From assembly GCF_003987555.1 (NCBI RefSeq), contig NZ_NGJW01000015.1, positions 1 through 40,156 on the forward strand: a stretch of 40,156 bases of DNA, given 5' to 3'. The notes under the pieces were generated by a model. The model did no database searches. It saw only the letters and a list, made by a program, of their open reading frames with translations, and was not told where the DNA came from. Position 1 is the stretch's first letter. Each line of letters starts with the position of its first letter. Below, in pieces: positions 1-7,691 of the stretch. The translations under genes were made by a program, and so were the position numbers. Source of the DNA: Vagococcus lutrae (GTDB lineage: Bacteria > Bacillota > Bacilli > Lactobacillales > Vagococcaceae).

Positions 1-36
1 ATTAAGTATTATAATAAAACACGAATTCAACAAAAA

Positions 37-81
37 TTGGGCTACAAGTCACCGATAGAATATCGGCAATCTGTAACCCAA
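37..81. repeat. nested inverted repeat (outer 10-bp arms, inner 5-bp arms)
   Basis: The arms TTGGGCTACA (37-46) and TGTAACCCAA (72-81) pair with one mismatch. Inside them CCGAT (52-56) and ATCGG (62-66) pair perfectly around a 5-nt loop. The whole unit could fold as a long hairpin or cruciform. No gene overlaps it. It may be the end of a mobile element or the 3' structure of a gene lying to the left of the window; the sequence does not decide between these. Confidence 0.5.
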
Positions 82-99
82 TAAGAAAGCTTTTTTGAT

Positions 100-123
100 A
101 CTGTCCCATTTTAATGGGTCAGT
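100..123. repeat. inverted repeat, 11-bp arms with one mismatch
   Basis: ACTGTCCCATT (100-110) and AATGGGTCAGT (113-123) are inverted copies with one mismatch and a 2-nt centre. It directly adjoins the next hairpin. It resembles insertion-sequence end sequences, but I could not assign it to a family. Confidence 0.45.
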
Positions 124-158
124 TCCCTTTCTCGTTCAAGAGAAGGGAAGGGCTTTTT
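123..158 (+). terminator. terminator-like hairpin with T-run
   Basis: TTCCCTTTCTC (123-133) pairs with GAGAAGGGAA (140-149) with a single bulged T, and AGGGCTTTTT follows. The T-run is on the + strand, so it would stop rightward transcription entering from off-window. It could also end the leftward mannosidase transcript only if a U-tail is not needed. No gene on the + strand is visible upstream within the window. Confidence 0.45.
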
Positions 159-198
159 ATGTGAGGTCAGTTGCTTTTCTCTATCATTGTTAGAAAAT

Positions 199-2895
199 CT
201 ATGCGTTGTCTGATGTCCACAGCGTGGTGTGAATTTCAGCTGGTAATAAAGTTGACGTCAATGCTTTGTCAGAGACTGTTTCAATTAGCGTACTTCTAAC
301 CGCTTGATGTCCTGGAACGTCTAATGTCAGTGGCGCTTCTTCATCAGAACTTAAGTTATAACCACGCATGATAATATTTAACGTGTGTTCTTGACACTTG
401 AAGCTTGTTAATTGATAATTTGGACTTTCAATGGTTGCAAATTGTTTGTCGACTGGTAAGGCACCAGCATGACGTGATGTTTGCGTAACAGAAATCGGTA
501 TTTGGAAATTATGGGCTTCTTGATATGTCGCAAAGCCGTCATTAGCTCCATGTGGCTCTATCGTGAAAGCAGCTGTTTGTTCTCCTAGGCACTGTGCTTC
601 AGGTGTTTCAAAATAACCCCAATCTCCTAATTCGGCGGTAGCGCGTAAGATGGTGACAGTGATTGTCGTGTCTTTTTCTAATAATTCATATTCGTTTAAC
701 CCATAGTTACCAATCGTTAATCCATGTGTTTCGTTATGAACGTTAACAAAAGTTTGTTGATGTTGTGGATTCGTTGGATTTGTCCACGTATCCGCTACAT
801 CGTTAGGACGTGTCGCCACTTCGTAAATGCTGTCAGCAACATGTTCATTCGTTTCAATCATCGTTGGGAAGAGCACGCGTAAACGATGATTTTTCATTTG
901 ATTGTTAAAACGTGCTTCACATTGGATTTGGCGTTTGCCACGTTCTAGGCGTAATATCGTTTCTATTGTTAAAGGAGCTGTTTCTTTCGTACGTGTCGCG
1001 TGACGTTGACGAAACTCCGTAACAGACTTCATTTCTTCGCGTAATTGTTCTTCTTCTACACCAACAGGTACAGGTAAAGTTTGACGAATCATGACTTCGG
1101 CTAATAACGGGGTATCGGTTATGACGTTGACTTCCGCTGGGTAATCATGACTGTATAAGACAGTCTTATCTGGTGATTGTTTAAAGATATATTCATTCCC
1201 AACATCGCCGACATTTTCATACGTTAGTAAGTTTTCAAAACGTTGTGTCGTTATTTTATCTGTTAAAGTAAGACGTCCATCTTCTTGAATTGTAAGTGCA
1301 ACGTGTTCATTTTCTAGGTGATAACCATCGTTGGTTACCATAGAAGTTAGTGAGATTTCTTTCGCCTTACCTGCAACTAGAGCATAGCCTTTCCATGATA
1401 AAGGATTAAATGCTTCGTGGACACGAACGGTCACATAATTCGCCATAAACGGAATTCGGAAGCCATCTTTTGGTAAATCGTAACCAAAACGAGTGTCGTG
1501 TGCGACGATTTCCGCTGCGACTTGTTGTCCCCGTTCATCGATAACGTAAAAATCAGGCAAATCTTTGGCTTTTAATTCACGATAACCAGCAGGCGGGGAC
1601 ATTTCTGAAAACGGAATGCGTTCCCACTCGATTTCTGTTTCAAATACCGTCTGTTTTTGATTTCCGCTAGTATTAAATGCGATAAATGGGCGACTTTCTT
1701 CTGGGAACACCTCAGTATTCATCGCAAGTGTTAAGGTTTCAAGTGCTTCACTAGCGACAAAGCGACCTACTTCAAGTGCTTTGTCAAAGCGGGTCATCAT
1801 TTCTCGGTGAACTTCATCGACACTACAACCACAAATACTATCATGAGGGTGGTTTTGTAATAGTAATTTCCACGCATAGCGTAATTCGTCGTGTGGATAA
1901 TGACCTGACACTTGGCTTGCCATAGTAGCTAGAGGCTCAGCAATGCTTTCTAATTGACGTTGCACTTCGGTATTTTTTTGCTTTAAGTAGATGCGAGAAG
2001 AAGAAGTATTAGCTAACGTATACCAACCGTCTGTTTCTTGACTCGTTAATTCTCCTTCGACAGTACTTAGGTTGTCTGGTAAGTCGGTCATCACTGCCTC
2101 TAGGTACTCTTCAAAACTACTGTGAATAAATTCGTAGTCATCGTAAAGTTCATTTGCGACTTTGATAGCTTGCGTCACATCCTTTTGTAAAGGTTGATGA
2201 TCACAACCATTCATCATCAGCAAATGATTTGTTGAAGCGTATAATTCTGCGTCTGCTAATTTGCGTTCCCAAAATACTTTAGCTTCTTCTTTATCTACAG
2301 GGATTTCATTACCATTACTGTACCAGTTAGCAAAGAGAAGACCGAAAATTTTAGAGCCGTCTGGACCTTGCCACCACATTTCTGAGAATTGCGATGCATA
2401 TTTTTCATCGTTAATTACGACGTTGTTAAAGCCGGTTGGTTTGACACCACGACCGAACGCCGCCATTTCAATGCCGCCTTCAAGCATCATTTGCGGAGCT
2501 TGTCCCATATTTCCAAAGGTGTCTGGGAAATAGCCTAGCTTAACTGGTGTTCCCCATTTGCGACTTTCTTCTAAACCAATCAACATATTACGTGTGTTGG
2601 CTTCTGAACTAATAAGGAAATCATCTTGCAAGATATAGAAGGGGCCGATTTTTAATTTTCCAGCGTCAATCGCTGCTTGGACTTCCTCTTTTTTATGAGG
2701 TCGGACTTCAAGATAGTCGTCTAAAATAATCGTTTGACCATCTAAATGGAAACTGTGAAAATCAGGATCTGTCTTGATAATTTCTAGTAAATCATCCATC
2801 AATGTGACAAGGCGCATGTGATGTTGCTCGTAGGGCATGTACCACTCGCGGTCCCAATGACTATGCGAGATAATATAAACTTTTTTCTTACTCAT
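199..2895 (-). CDS. GH38 alpha-mannosidase, cytoplasmic
   Basis: Glycoside hydrolase family 38 retaining alpha-mannosidase (898 aa). Family zinc-site motifs are visible: HSHWDREW near the N-terminus (H13, D15), the QDDF segment with the likely nucleophile D91, GYFPDTFGN (121-129), and NHPHDSICG with the C-terminal zinc histidine H351. The large C-terminal beta-rich region fits the short bacterial GH38 type. There is no signal peptide, so it should act in the cytoplasm on imported manno-oligosaccharides; streptococcal relatives cut alpha-1,3-mannose from N-glycan fragments. It starts 15 bp after the GH125 stop codon with a GGAGGA site (2905-2910), so the two are one leftward operon. An MngB-like mannosylglycerate hydrolase is possible but less likely next to GH125 and GH92. 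Confidence 0.93.
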   Translation of the reverse strand: MSKKKVYIISHSHWDREWYMPYEQHHMRLVTLMDDLLEIIKTDPDFHSFHLDGQTIILDDYLEVRPHKKEEVQAAIDAGKLKIGPFYILQDDFLISSEANTRNMLIGLEESRKWGTPVKLGYFPDTFGNMGQAPQMMLEGGIEMAAFGRGVKPTGFNNVVINDEKYASQFSEMWWQGPDGSKIFGLLFANWYSNGNEIPVDKEEAKVFWERKLADAELYASTNHLLMMNGCDHQPLQKDVTQAIKVANELYDDYEFIHSSFEEYLEAVMTDLPDNLSTVEGELTSQETDGWYTLANTSSSRIYLKQKNTEVQRQLESIAEPLATMASQVSGHYPHDELRYAWKLLLQNHPHDSICGCSVDEVHREMMTRFDKALEVGRFVASEALETLTLAMNTEVFPEESRPFIAFNTSGNQKQTVFETEIEWERIPFSEMSPPAGYRELKAKDLPDFYVIDERGQQVAAEIVAHDTRFGYDLPKDGFRIPFMANYVTVRVHEAFNPLSWKGYALVAGKAKEISLTSMVTNDGYHLENEHVALTIQEDGRLTLTDKITTQRFENLLTYENVGDVGNEYIFKQSPDKTVLYSHDYPAEVNVITDTPLLAEVMIRQTLPVPVGVEEEQLREEMKSVTEFRQRHATRTKETAPLTIETILRLERGKRQIQCEARFNNQMKNHRLRVLFPTMIETNEHVADSIYEVATRPNDVADTWTNPTNPQHQQTFVNVHNETHGLTIGNYGLNEYELLEKDTTITVTILRATAELGDWGYFETPEAQCLGEQTAAFTIEPHGANDGFATYQEAHNFQIPISVTQTSRHAGALPVDKQFATIESPNYQLTSFKCQEHTLNIIMRGYNLSSDEEAPLTLDVPGHQAVRSTLIETVSDKALTSTLLPAEIHTTLWTSDNA

Positions 2896-2910
2896 CGTAG
2901 TTGTTCCTCC

Positions 2911-4200
2911 TTATTTTTCAACGCGAATGTCATAGTAATCCATGACTAATTCGCAAAACATCATGTTCGCCCATGAGAACCATTCACGTGTATACTTAGT
3001 CGGGTCATCTACATGGACACCTTCGTGCATTAAATCGGTACCCCCGGTTGTTGCAGCGAGCATATCTAAAATACGTTTTTTCTCCGCTTTATCGGACGTC
3101 GTCATTCCTTCGATAGAAACAGCGATTGGCCAGATATAATTTTCAGGTGTATGTGAGCTACCAATGCCTTTTGCATATTTTCCTTCGTAATAATAAGGGT
3201 TTTCCTTACTTAATAGAGTGCGACGTGTCGCAAGATAAACAGGATCGTCTTCTGCACAGTAGCCAAGGTACGGAGCAGACATCAGGCTTGGTACATTGGA
3301 GTCATCTTGAATAGAATAGTGACCTAGTCCATCGACTTCATAGGCATAAATTGTCTCACCGGCTTGATTCTGGACCTGTGCGTATTGGCGAATCCCTGCA
3401 TCGATTTCTTCTTTGAGTTTTTTCGCTCGTTGTGCTACTTCAGGCTGATTGAAAAGAGAGGTATAAAGCTCTTCTAAATAGCCTAAGATGACGACTGCAA
3501 ACATATTTGAAGGGACTAAGTAACCGTAGATACAGCGGTCGTCACTTGGACGGAAACCTGACCATGTCATACCAGTATAGCCAACAGGAGTACCGCGCCC
3601 ATCATGGGTTAACGTATCTTCTTCACGCCATGTGTCACGCTCAAATGTATAAGGTGAATTTTCATGATGTTGTTCTGTTTCAAATACTTCTAAAATTTTT
3701 GCTACACCTTCATGAAAATCGGCGTTAAATTGGTCGGTTTGCCCAGTTGCTTGATGTAATAAATAAGCGAGCTGAACAGGGTAGCAGAGTGAGTCAATCT
3801 CGTATTTACGTTCCCAAATCCAGGGGTTCATCTCAGTATGGTCTGTTTGATGCCCGGCATTATTGGGTTCTTCGTTGAAAGCGTTCGCATAAGGGTCGAT
3901 GTTAATATAGAAAAATTGACGTTTAACTAGTCCGGCAATCATATCCGCTAAATCAGCGTCGTCTTTTGCAATCGGTAAATAAGGACGTACTTGAGCGGTT
4001 GAATCACGTAACCACATGGCAGGAATATCACCTGTTAATAAAAAGGTCGTGCCGTCTTCTTGGCGCTTAACCGTTGTTAAAAGGGTATTGGCAAAACATT
4101 TGTTAAAAATTTCTCCCCACTTAGGGTTGTCCTGTTGTGTTAAAGAATTAATATGATCCATAAAAGATTGGACAGATGCAGGTATCGTTTGATAAACCAT
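2911..4200 (-). CDS. GH125 exo-alpha-1,6-mannosidase
   Basis: Inverting exo-alpha-1,6-mannosidase of family GH125 (429 aa), which removes terminal 1,6-linked mannose from N-glycan cores. Conserved blocks are MWLRDSTAQ (62-70), HTEMNPWIWERKYEIDS (121-137), SGFRPSDD (214-221), SSHTPENYIWP (348-358) and MHEG (391-394). D220 and E393 fall at the same numbers I recall for the acid and base of the Clostridium perfringens enzyme. I place the start at 4200 because GGAGG (4207-4211) lies just upstream; an in-frame start at 4260 would run back through the promoter and operator. No signal peptide. It is the first gene of the leftward operon with GH38 and diverges from the regulator at 4341. Confidence 0.94.
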   Translation of the reverse strand: MVYQTIPASVQSFMDHINSLTQQDNPKWGEIFNKCFANTLLTTVKRQEDGTTFLLTGDIPAMWLRDSTAQVRPYLPIAKDDADLADMIAGLVKRQFFYINIDPYANAFNEEPNNAGHQTDHTEMNPWIWERKYEIDSLCYPVQLAYLLHQATGQTDQFNADFHEGVAKILEVFETEQHHENSPYTFERDTWREEDTLTHDGRGTPVGYTGMTWSGFRPSDDRCIYGYLVPSNMFAVVILGYLEELYTSLFNQPEVAQRAKKLKEEIDAGIRQYAQVQNQAGETIYAYEVDGLGHYSIQDDSNVPSLMSAPYLGYCAEDDPVYLATRRTLLSKENPYYYEGKYAKGIGSSHTPENYIWPIAVSIEGMTTSDKAEKKRILDMLAATTGGTDLMHEGVHVDDPTKYTREWFSWANMMFCELVMDYYDIRVEK

Positions 4201-4210
4201 GATGAGCCTC

Positions 4211-4226
4211 CTATGATATATGTATT
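4211..4226. promoter_or_regulatory. degenerate mannosidase-regulon operator copy
   Basis: This stretch matches 11 of 16 positions of the palindrome at 4241-4256 and keeps an intact ATGATATAT half. It lies 30 bp (about three helical turns) from the full palindrome, just upstream of the GH125 ribosome site. Inferred as a secondary binding site for the GntR/LacI regulator. Confidence 0.4.
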
Positions 4227-4231
4227 TTATT

Positions 4232-4260
4232 TTTATAACAAAATGATATATCATTTGCAA
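4232..4260 (-). promoter_or_regulatory. promoter of the GH125-GH38 operon
   Basis: On the minus strand a -35 box TTGCAA (4255-4260) and a -10 box TATAAA (4232-4237) are separated by exactly 17 bp. The spacer is almost entirely filled by the palindromic operator 4241-4256, an arrangement expected for direct repression. The start codon lies about 30 bp downstream. Confidence 0.65.
4241..4256. promoter_or_regulatory. perfect palindromic operator AAATGATATATCATTT
   Basis: This is a perfect 16-bp palindrome between the -35 and -10 boxes of the mannosidase operon. Related copies occur at 4211, 5401 and 5433, all beside the regulator gene 4341-5405. Placement and recurrence point to the operator of that GntR/LacI-type regulator. 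Seen in sequence; the binding is inferred. Confidence 0.65.
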
Positions 4261-4299
4261 AGGAATGTCTATCTTTTTCTAAAGATTAATGACAAGATG

Positions 4300-4308
4300 T
4301 GGTAAAAT
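4300..4308 (+). promoter_or_regulatory. extended -10 element of the regulator gene
   Basis: TGGTAAAAT is a TGn-extended -10 element about 30 bp before the regulator start codon. No good -35 box is visible at the right distance, which is common for extended -10 promoters. Confidence 0.4.
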
Positions 4309-4340
4309 GATAAAGAAGACAGAAGAAAAGAGGGAACATT

Positions 4341-5405
4341 ATGAGTAAAATACCCTTATATCAACAAATTATTAATGATATAAAAAAAGATATAGTCTGT
4401 GGAAGATATACCAAAGGGGATAAAATTGCGACAGAGTTGGAGTTGTCGGAAAAATATCAAGTGAGTCGTATTACGTCAAAACGAGCCTTAGTAGAGTTAG
4501 AAGCTGAGGGGTTGATTTATCGCGTTCGAGGTAAGGGAAGTTTTGTAAAAGGCGTACCAAGTAAAGTGTCGACAAATAAAAAAGAAGATTTATTATTTGT
4601 CAGTCCGTTTTCACATGACACGAGTTTTGGAAACTATGCTCAGGGTGTTTTTCAAGCGTTAGCGGGTACACCTTATCGTGTCGTCATGTTAGGACATGAC
4701 CAGCTTTCGCAGTACCAAATTGCTGAAGTTGTAGAAAATTACGCGGGTGTGTTGTTCTATCCGATGACGCAAGAGATAGATATTGATTGGTTATATCATT
4801 TATATTTACATCGTGTCCCCACCGTTATTTTGGATAAAGAGTATGAAGCTATTGGCTTTCCGAGTGTTGTCGCAGATAACGAACAGGGAGGATACGAGGC
4901 GACGAAACATATGCTTGCGAGTGGTTTGAAAAAGATTGCGTTTGTTTCTAGTATGCCATTGCTTGAAGTGTCGACTATCCAAACACGTTATCTAGGTTAT
5001 TTAAAAGCGCTATATGAAGAGAATGTGACAGAAAAATGCTTATATCAAAATTTAGAACGACTAGCTTTAGATGATTATTTAGAAGAAGTCGTCAGTCAGA
5101 TGTTAGCGCAAGGTGTAGAGGGAATTGTAGCGGAAAATGATATTGTCGCAATTTCACTAGTTAATCAACTTAAAGAAAGCGGTGTACAAATTCCTGAAGA
5201 AGTTTCAATTGTCGGCTTTGATAATAGTCAGGCGAGTCAATTGATAACACCTAAACTAACAACGGTAGCACAAGATTTTGCTGAAATGGGCGCATTGGCA
5301 GCTAAGCGATTAATACATCAAATTGAAGAAGCGAGTATTCAGGCGACGCAAGATGTGGTGCCAATTTGTTTAAAAGTGAGAGAAACTACTTATCAAGAAA
5401 AATAA
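4341..5405 (+). CDS. GntR-type HTH / LacI-type sugar-binding chimeric transcription regulator
   Basis: Transcription factor of 354 aa built like AraR. The N-terminal winged helix (about 1-68) has GntR-family motifs: PLYQQIINDIKKDI, SEKYQVSRITSKRAL and GKGSFVKG. The C-terminal part (about 80-350) is a periplasmic-binding-protein/LacI-like effector domain with VPTVILDKEYE, ENDIVAISLVNQL and VSIVGFDNSQ. It lies between the divergent GH125-GH38 operon and GH92, and the same palindromic site occurs in both flanking promoters. It therefore probably represses the mannose-glycan genes until a mannose sugar binds. The effector is unknown. The start follows an AGAGGGA ribosome site. No terminator separates it from GH92, so partial co-transcription is possible. 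Confidence 0.88.
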   Translation: MSKIPLYQQIINDIKKDIVCGRYTKGDKIATELELSEKYQVSRITSKRALVELEAEGLIYRVRGKGSFVKGVPSKVSTNKKEDLLFVSPFSHDTSFGNYAQGVFQALAGTPYRVVMLGHDQLSQYQIAEVVENYAGVLFYPMTQEIDIDWLYHLYLHRVPTVILDKEYEAIGFPSVVADNEQGGYEATKHMLASGLKKIAFVSSMPLLEVSTIQTRYLGYLKALYEENVTEKCLYQNLERLALDDYLEEVVSQMLAQGVEGIVAENDIVAISLVNQLKESGVQIPEEVSIVGFDNSQASQLITPKLTTVAQDFAEMGALAAKRLIHQIEEASIQATQDVVPICLKVRETTYQEK

Positions 5406-5416
5406 GTATATCATTT
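5401..5416. promoter_or_regulatory. degenerate operator copy overlapping the regulator stop codon
   Basis: TATATCATTT (5407-5416) is an intact right arm of the 16-bp palindrome, while the left arm is largely lost (12 of 16 positions match). It overlaps the TAA stop of the regulator and lies 32 bp from the next copy at 5433, about three helical turns. Confidence 0.45.
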
Positions 5417-5446
5417 GTTTACTTTTTCAAATTAATGGTATATCAT
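5415..5446 (+). promoter_or_regulatory. probable GH92 promoter
   Basis: TTGTTT (5415-5420) or the overlapping TTTACT (5418-5423) can serve as -35. TATCAT (5441-5446) lies 17 bp after TTTACT and would be the -10. The -10 lies inside the operator copy at 5433-5448, so repressor binding would block polymerase. The -10 assignment is only approximate. Confidence 0.4.
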
Positions 5447-5448
5447 TT
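5433..5448. promoter_or_regulatory. operator copy upstream of GH92
   Basis: TAATGGTATATCATTT matches the perfect palindrome at 14 of 16 positions. It lies 31 bp before the GH92 start codon and over its probable -10 box. Confidence 0.55.
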
Positions 5449-5478
5449 AGTCAACTAAATGATGAAAGGCGTGGTAAT

Positions 5479-7671
5479 ATGATACGAACAGAACGTGATT
5501 TACTTTCGATAGACACGCGTCAAGGAACAGACAATCAGTATACTTTTTCTAATGGTAATGCTCTTCCATACACAGGCGTACCGTTTGGCATGAATTATTT
5601 TGTGCCGCAAACAGCTGGAGAGCGTGGAAGTTGGTTTTTTAATCCGAACGATCGTACCTTCCAAGGGTTTCGTTTAACGCATCAACCTAGTCCTTGGATG
5701 GGCGATTTTTCCTCATTTGTTATGACTCCTACTCAATCTAACGTGGCAGAGACGACTCTCTTTTTTCATCAAAGTAGTTATCGTCCAGACCAGAGTGTGT
5801 TTGCACCGCATTATTTAAATATTAAATCTTTACGTCACAGAATTGTGTCTGAGTTAGTGCCGACGCGCTATGGTGCACAGTTGCGTATGACGTATCAACA
5901 ACCAGAGACAGCAGCGTGGTTATTGTCTTTAAAAGGACGTTATACGTTTTCCCTATCAGATGATGGTTTAGCTTTGTCTGGTTATGTAATCAATTATGCA
6001 GGCTGTGAAGATCCTGACTTTAAAATGTACGTCACGTTTCGTTTTTCAACCCCTGCGACATACTTATCAACAGAAGAGATGTTTAACGAAGAAGCGTCGG
6101 AAAAGACACATAGTTTGTTATTTGGTTTTACTTCTGCGGTTGATAATGTAACCGTTTCAATCGGCACGAGTTTTCTTTCCAGCGACCAAGCGACACGTCA
6201 TGCTCTGGCAATCGAAGGCGATTCTTTTGAGAGTTGGCGACACGCAGCGTGTCAAGAGTGGTTAGATTATTTAGGACGGATTCATATCGATGATCAAGCG
6301 TCAGAAGATAGTCGTACATTTTATGGTAATCTTTACCGAACAGGTTTATTTCCTCAAACCTTTTACGAACGTGACGAAGCTGGGAATGACTATCACTACG
6401 ATACGATGAGTCGTAAAGTACGACCGGGTAAATATTTTACAAATAATGGGTTTTGGGATACGTATAAGACGCTCTTCCCGTTATATTCCATTATTGCTAG
6501 CGATTACTATGACATCATGCTAGAAGGTTTTTTAAATGCGTATCGTGAGACAGGTTATTTACCTAAGTGGTTATCACCTGATGAGCGTGGTCTAATGCCA
6601 GGAACCCTAGTGGATGCAGTGATCGCAGATGCCGCGGTAAAAGGCATTCGTTTAGATTTAATGCCTGAATTTTTAGAGGCGATGATCAAAGGAGCTACCG
6701 TTCAAAGCGAGCATGAACATTACGGACGTCGAGGAACGGAACAGTATATAGAGTTGGGGTATGTTTCGAGCGATTATGGTGAAAGTGTCAATCATACGCA
6801 AGATTACGCGTACAGTGATTTTTGTATTGCTCGCGTGGCAGAGCAATTAGGAGAAAGAGCTGTTATGGAAAAGTACGATCAACAATCGTTAAATTACAGA
6901 CATCTGTTTGATGCAGAAACAGGATTTATGCGACCGAAAACGGCTGCTGGTGAATTTGTGACACCTTTTAATCCTCTTGACTGGGGCAAGCATTATACAG
7001 AAGGTTCTGCTTGGCAAAATAGTCTAGCTATGTATCATAATTTTGCAGATATGATTGAACAAATGGGTGGAGCGGAAGCCTTTACGCATCATTTAATCGC
7101 ATTAGTTCAAAGTTCGCCTGATTTTAACGTGGGAGGCTACGGTTTTGAAATTCATGAAATGAGTGAGATGGCGGCGGTGGATTTTGGTCAGTTAGCGATG
7201 TCCAATCAGCCAAGTTTCCACATACCGTATTTGTTTAACTATGTGAATCAACCTGCCTACACGCAAATGCTCGTCAAAAAAATTCAAGACGAGCTATTTG
7301 ATAGCTCTTGGCAAGGCTATCCGGGAGATGAAGATAATGGCAGTATGTCAGCTTGGTATATTTTATCAAGTTTAGGTTTTTACCCAGTTTGTCCAGGTTC
7401 AGGTGAGTATGTCGTTGGCGTCCCACGTTTTGAAAAAATGACCGTGAAGATAGGCATTGATCGTGAATTAGTCATACGGACGACTGCCTGTCCCAAAATG
7501 TATCCTTTCGTAAAAGGACTGCGAATTGACGGTGTAGAAGTAGCACCGTTAGCCATCCGTCATGAACAATTGTTGACAGCTAATGAGATAGAATTTGAAA
7601 TGAGTTTAATTCCCCCACTGCCTCAAGAAAAATGGCAGAAACACTTACCTTATTCATTGCATAAAAAATAA
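5479..7671 (+). CDS. GH92 alpha-mannosidase (likely exo-alpha-1,2)
   Basis: Calcium-dependent inverting alpha-mannosidase of family GH92 (730 aa). Recognisable segments are LPYTGVPFGMNYF near the N-terminus, NNGFWDTYKT, LPKWLSPDERG, YTEGSAWQNS with the likely catalytic acid E508, and GYPGDEDNGSMSAWYI, in which D617 and D619 match the paired base aspartates of the family. GH92 members cut alpha-1,2, -1,3 or -1,4 mannose; with GH38 (1,3) and GH125 (1,6) beside it, an alpha-1,2 role would complete high-mannose N-glycan breakdown (inference). There is no signal peptide, unlike many Bacteroides enzymes, so it is cytoplasmic. A GAAAGG site (5464-5469) precedes the ATG. It is followed after 20 bp by a TIM-barrel gene in the same transcript. 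Confidence 0.93.
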   Translation: MIRTERDLLSIDTRQGTDNQYTFSNGNALPYTGVPFGMNYFVPQTAGERGSWFFNPNDRTFQGFRLTHQPSPWMGDFSSFVMTPTQSNVAETTLFFHQSSYRPDQSVFAPHYLNIKSLRHRIVSELVPTRYGAQLRMTYQQPETAAWLLSLKGRYTFSLSDDGLALSGYVINYAGCEDPDFKMYVTFRFSTPATYLSTEEMFNEEASEKTHSLLFGFTSAVDNVTVSIGTSFLSSDQATRHALAIEGDSFESWRHAACQEWLDYLGRIHIDDQASEDSRTFYGNLYRTGLFPQTFYERDEAGNDYHYDTMSRKVRPGKYFTNNGFWDTYKTLFPLYSIIASDYYDIMLEGFLNAYRETGYLPKWLSPDERGLMPGTLVDAVIADAAVKGIRLDLMPEFLEAMIKGATVQSEHEHYGRRGTEQYIELGYVSSDYGESVNHTQDYAYSDFCIARVAEQLGERAVMEKYDQQSLNYRHLFDAETGFMRPKTAAGEFVTPFNPLDWGKHYTEGSAWQNSLAMYHNFADMIEQMGGAEAFTHHLIALVQSSPDFNVGGYGFEIHEMSEMAAVDFGQLAMSNQPSFHIPYLFNYVNQPAYTQMLVKKIQDELFDSSWQGYPGDEDNGSMSAWYILSSLGFYPVCPGSGEYVVGVPRFEKMTVKIGIDRELVIRTTACPKMYPFVKGLRIDGVEVAPLAIRHEQLLTANEIEFEMSLIPPLPQEKWQKHLPYSLHKK

Positions 7672-7691
7672 ACTTAGAGGAGAATTTTAAG

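Noticed and set aside
37-81. Riboswitch or T-box at the left edge
   Set aside because: No conserved T-box or riboswitch core is recognisable and no + strand gene follows; the neighbouring gene runs the other way.
2261-3728. Short + strand open frames inside the mannosidase genes
   Set aside because: Shadows of GH38 and GH125 coding sequence without ribosome sites or recognisable domains.
4201-4260. Longer N-terminus for GH125 starting at 4260
   Set aside because: It would translate through the operator and promoter, and a perfect ribosome site sits directly before the ATG at 4200.
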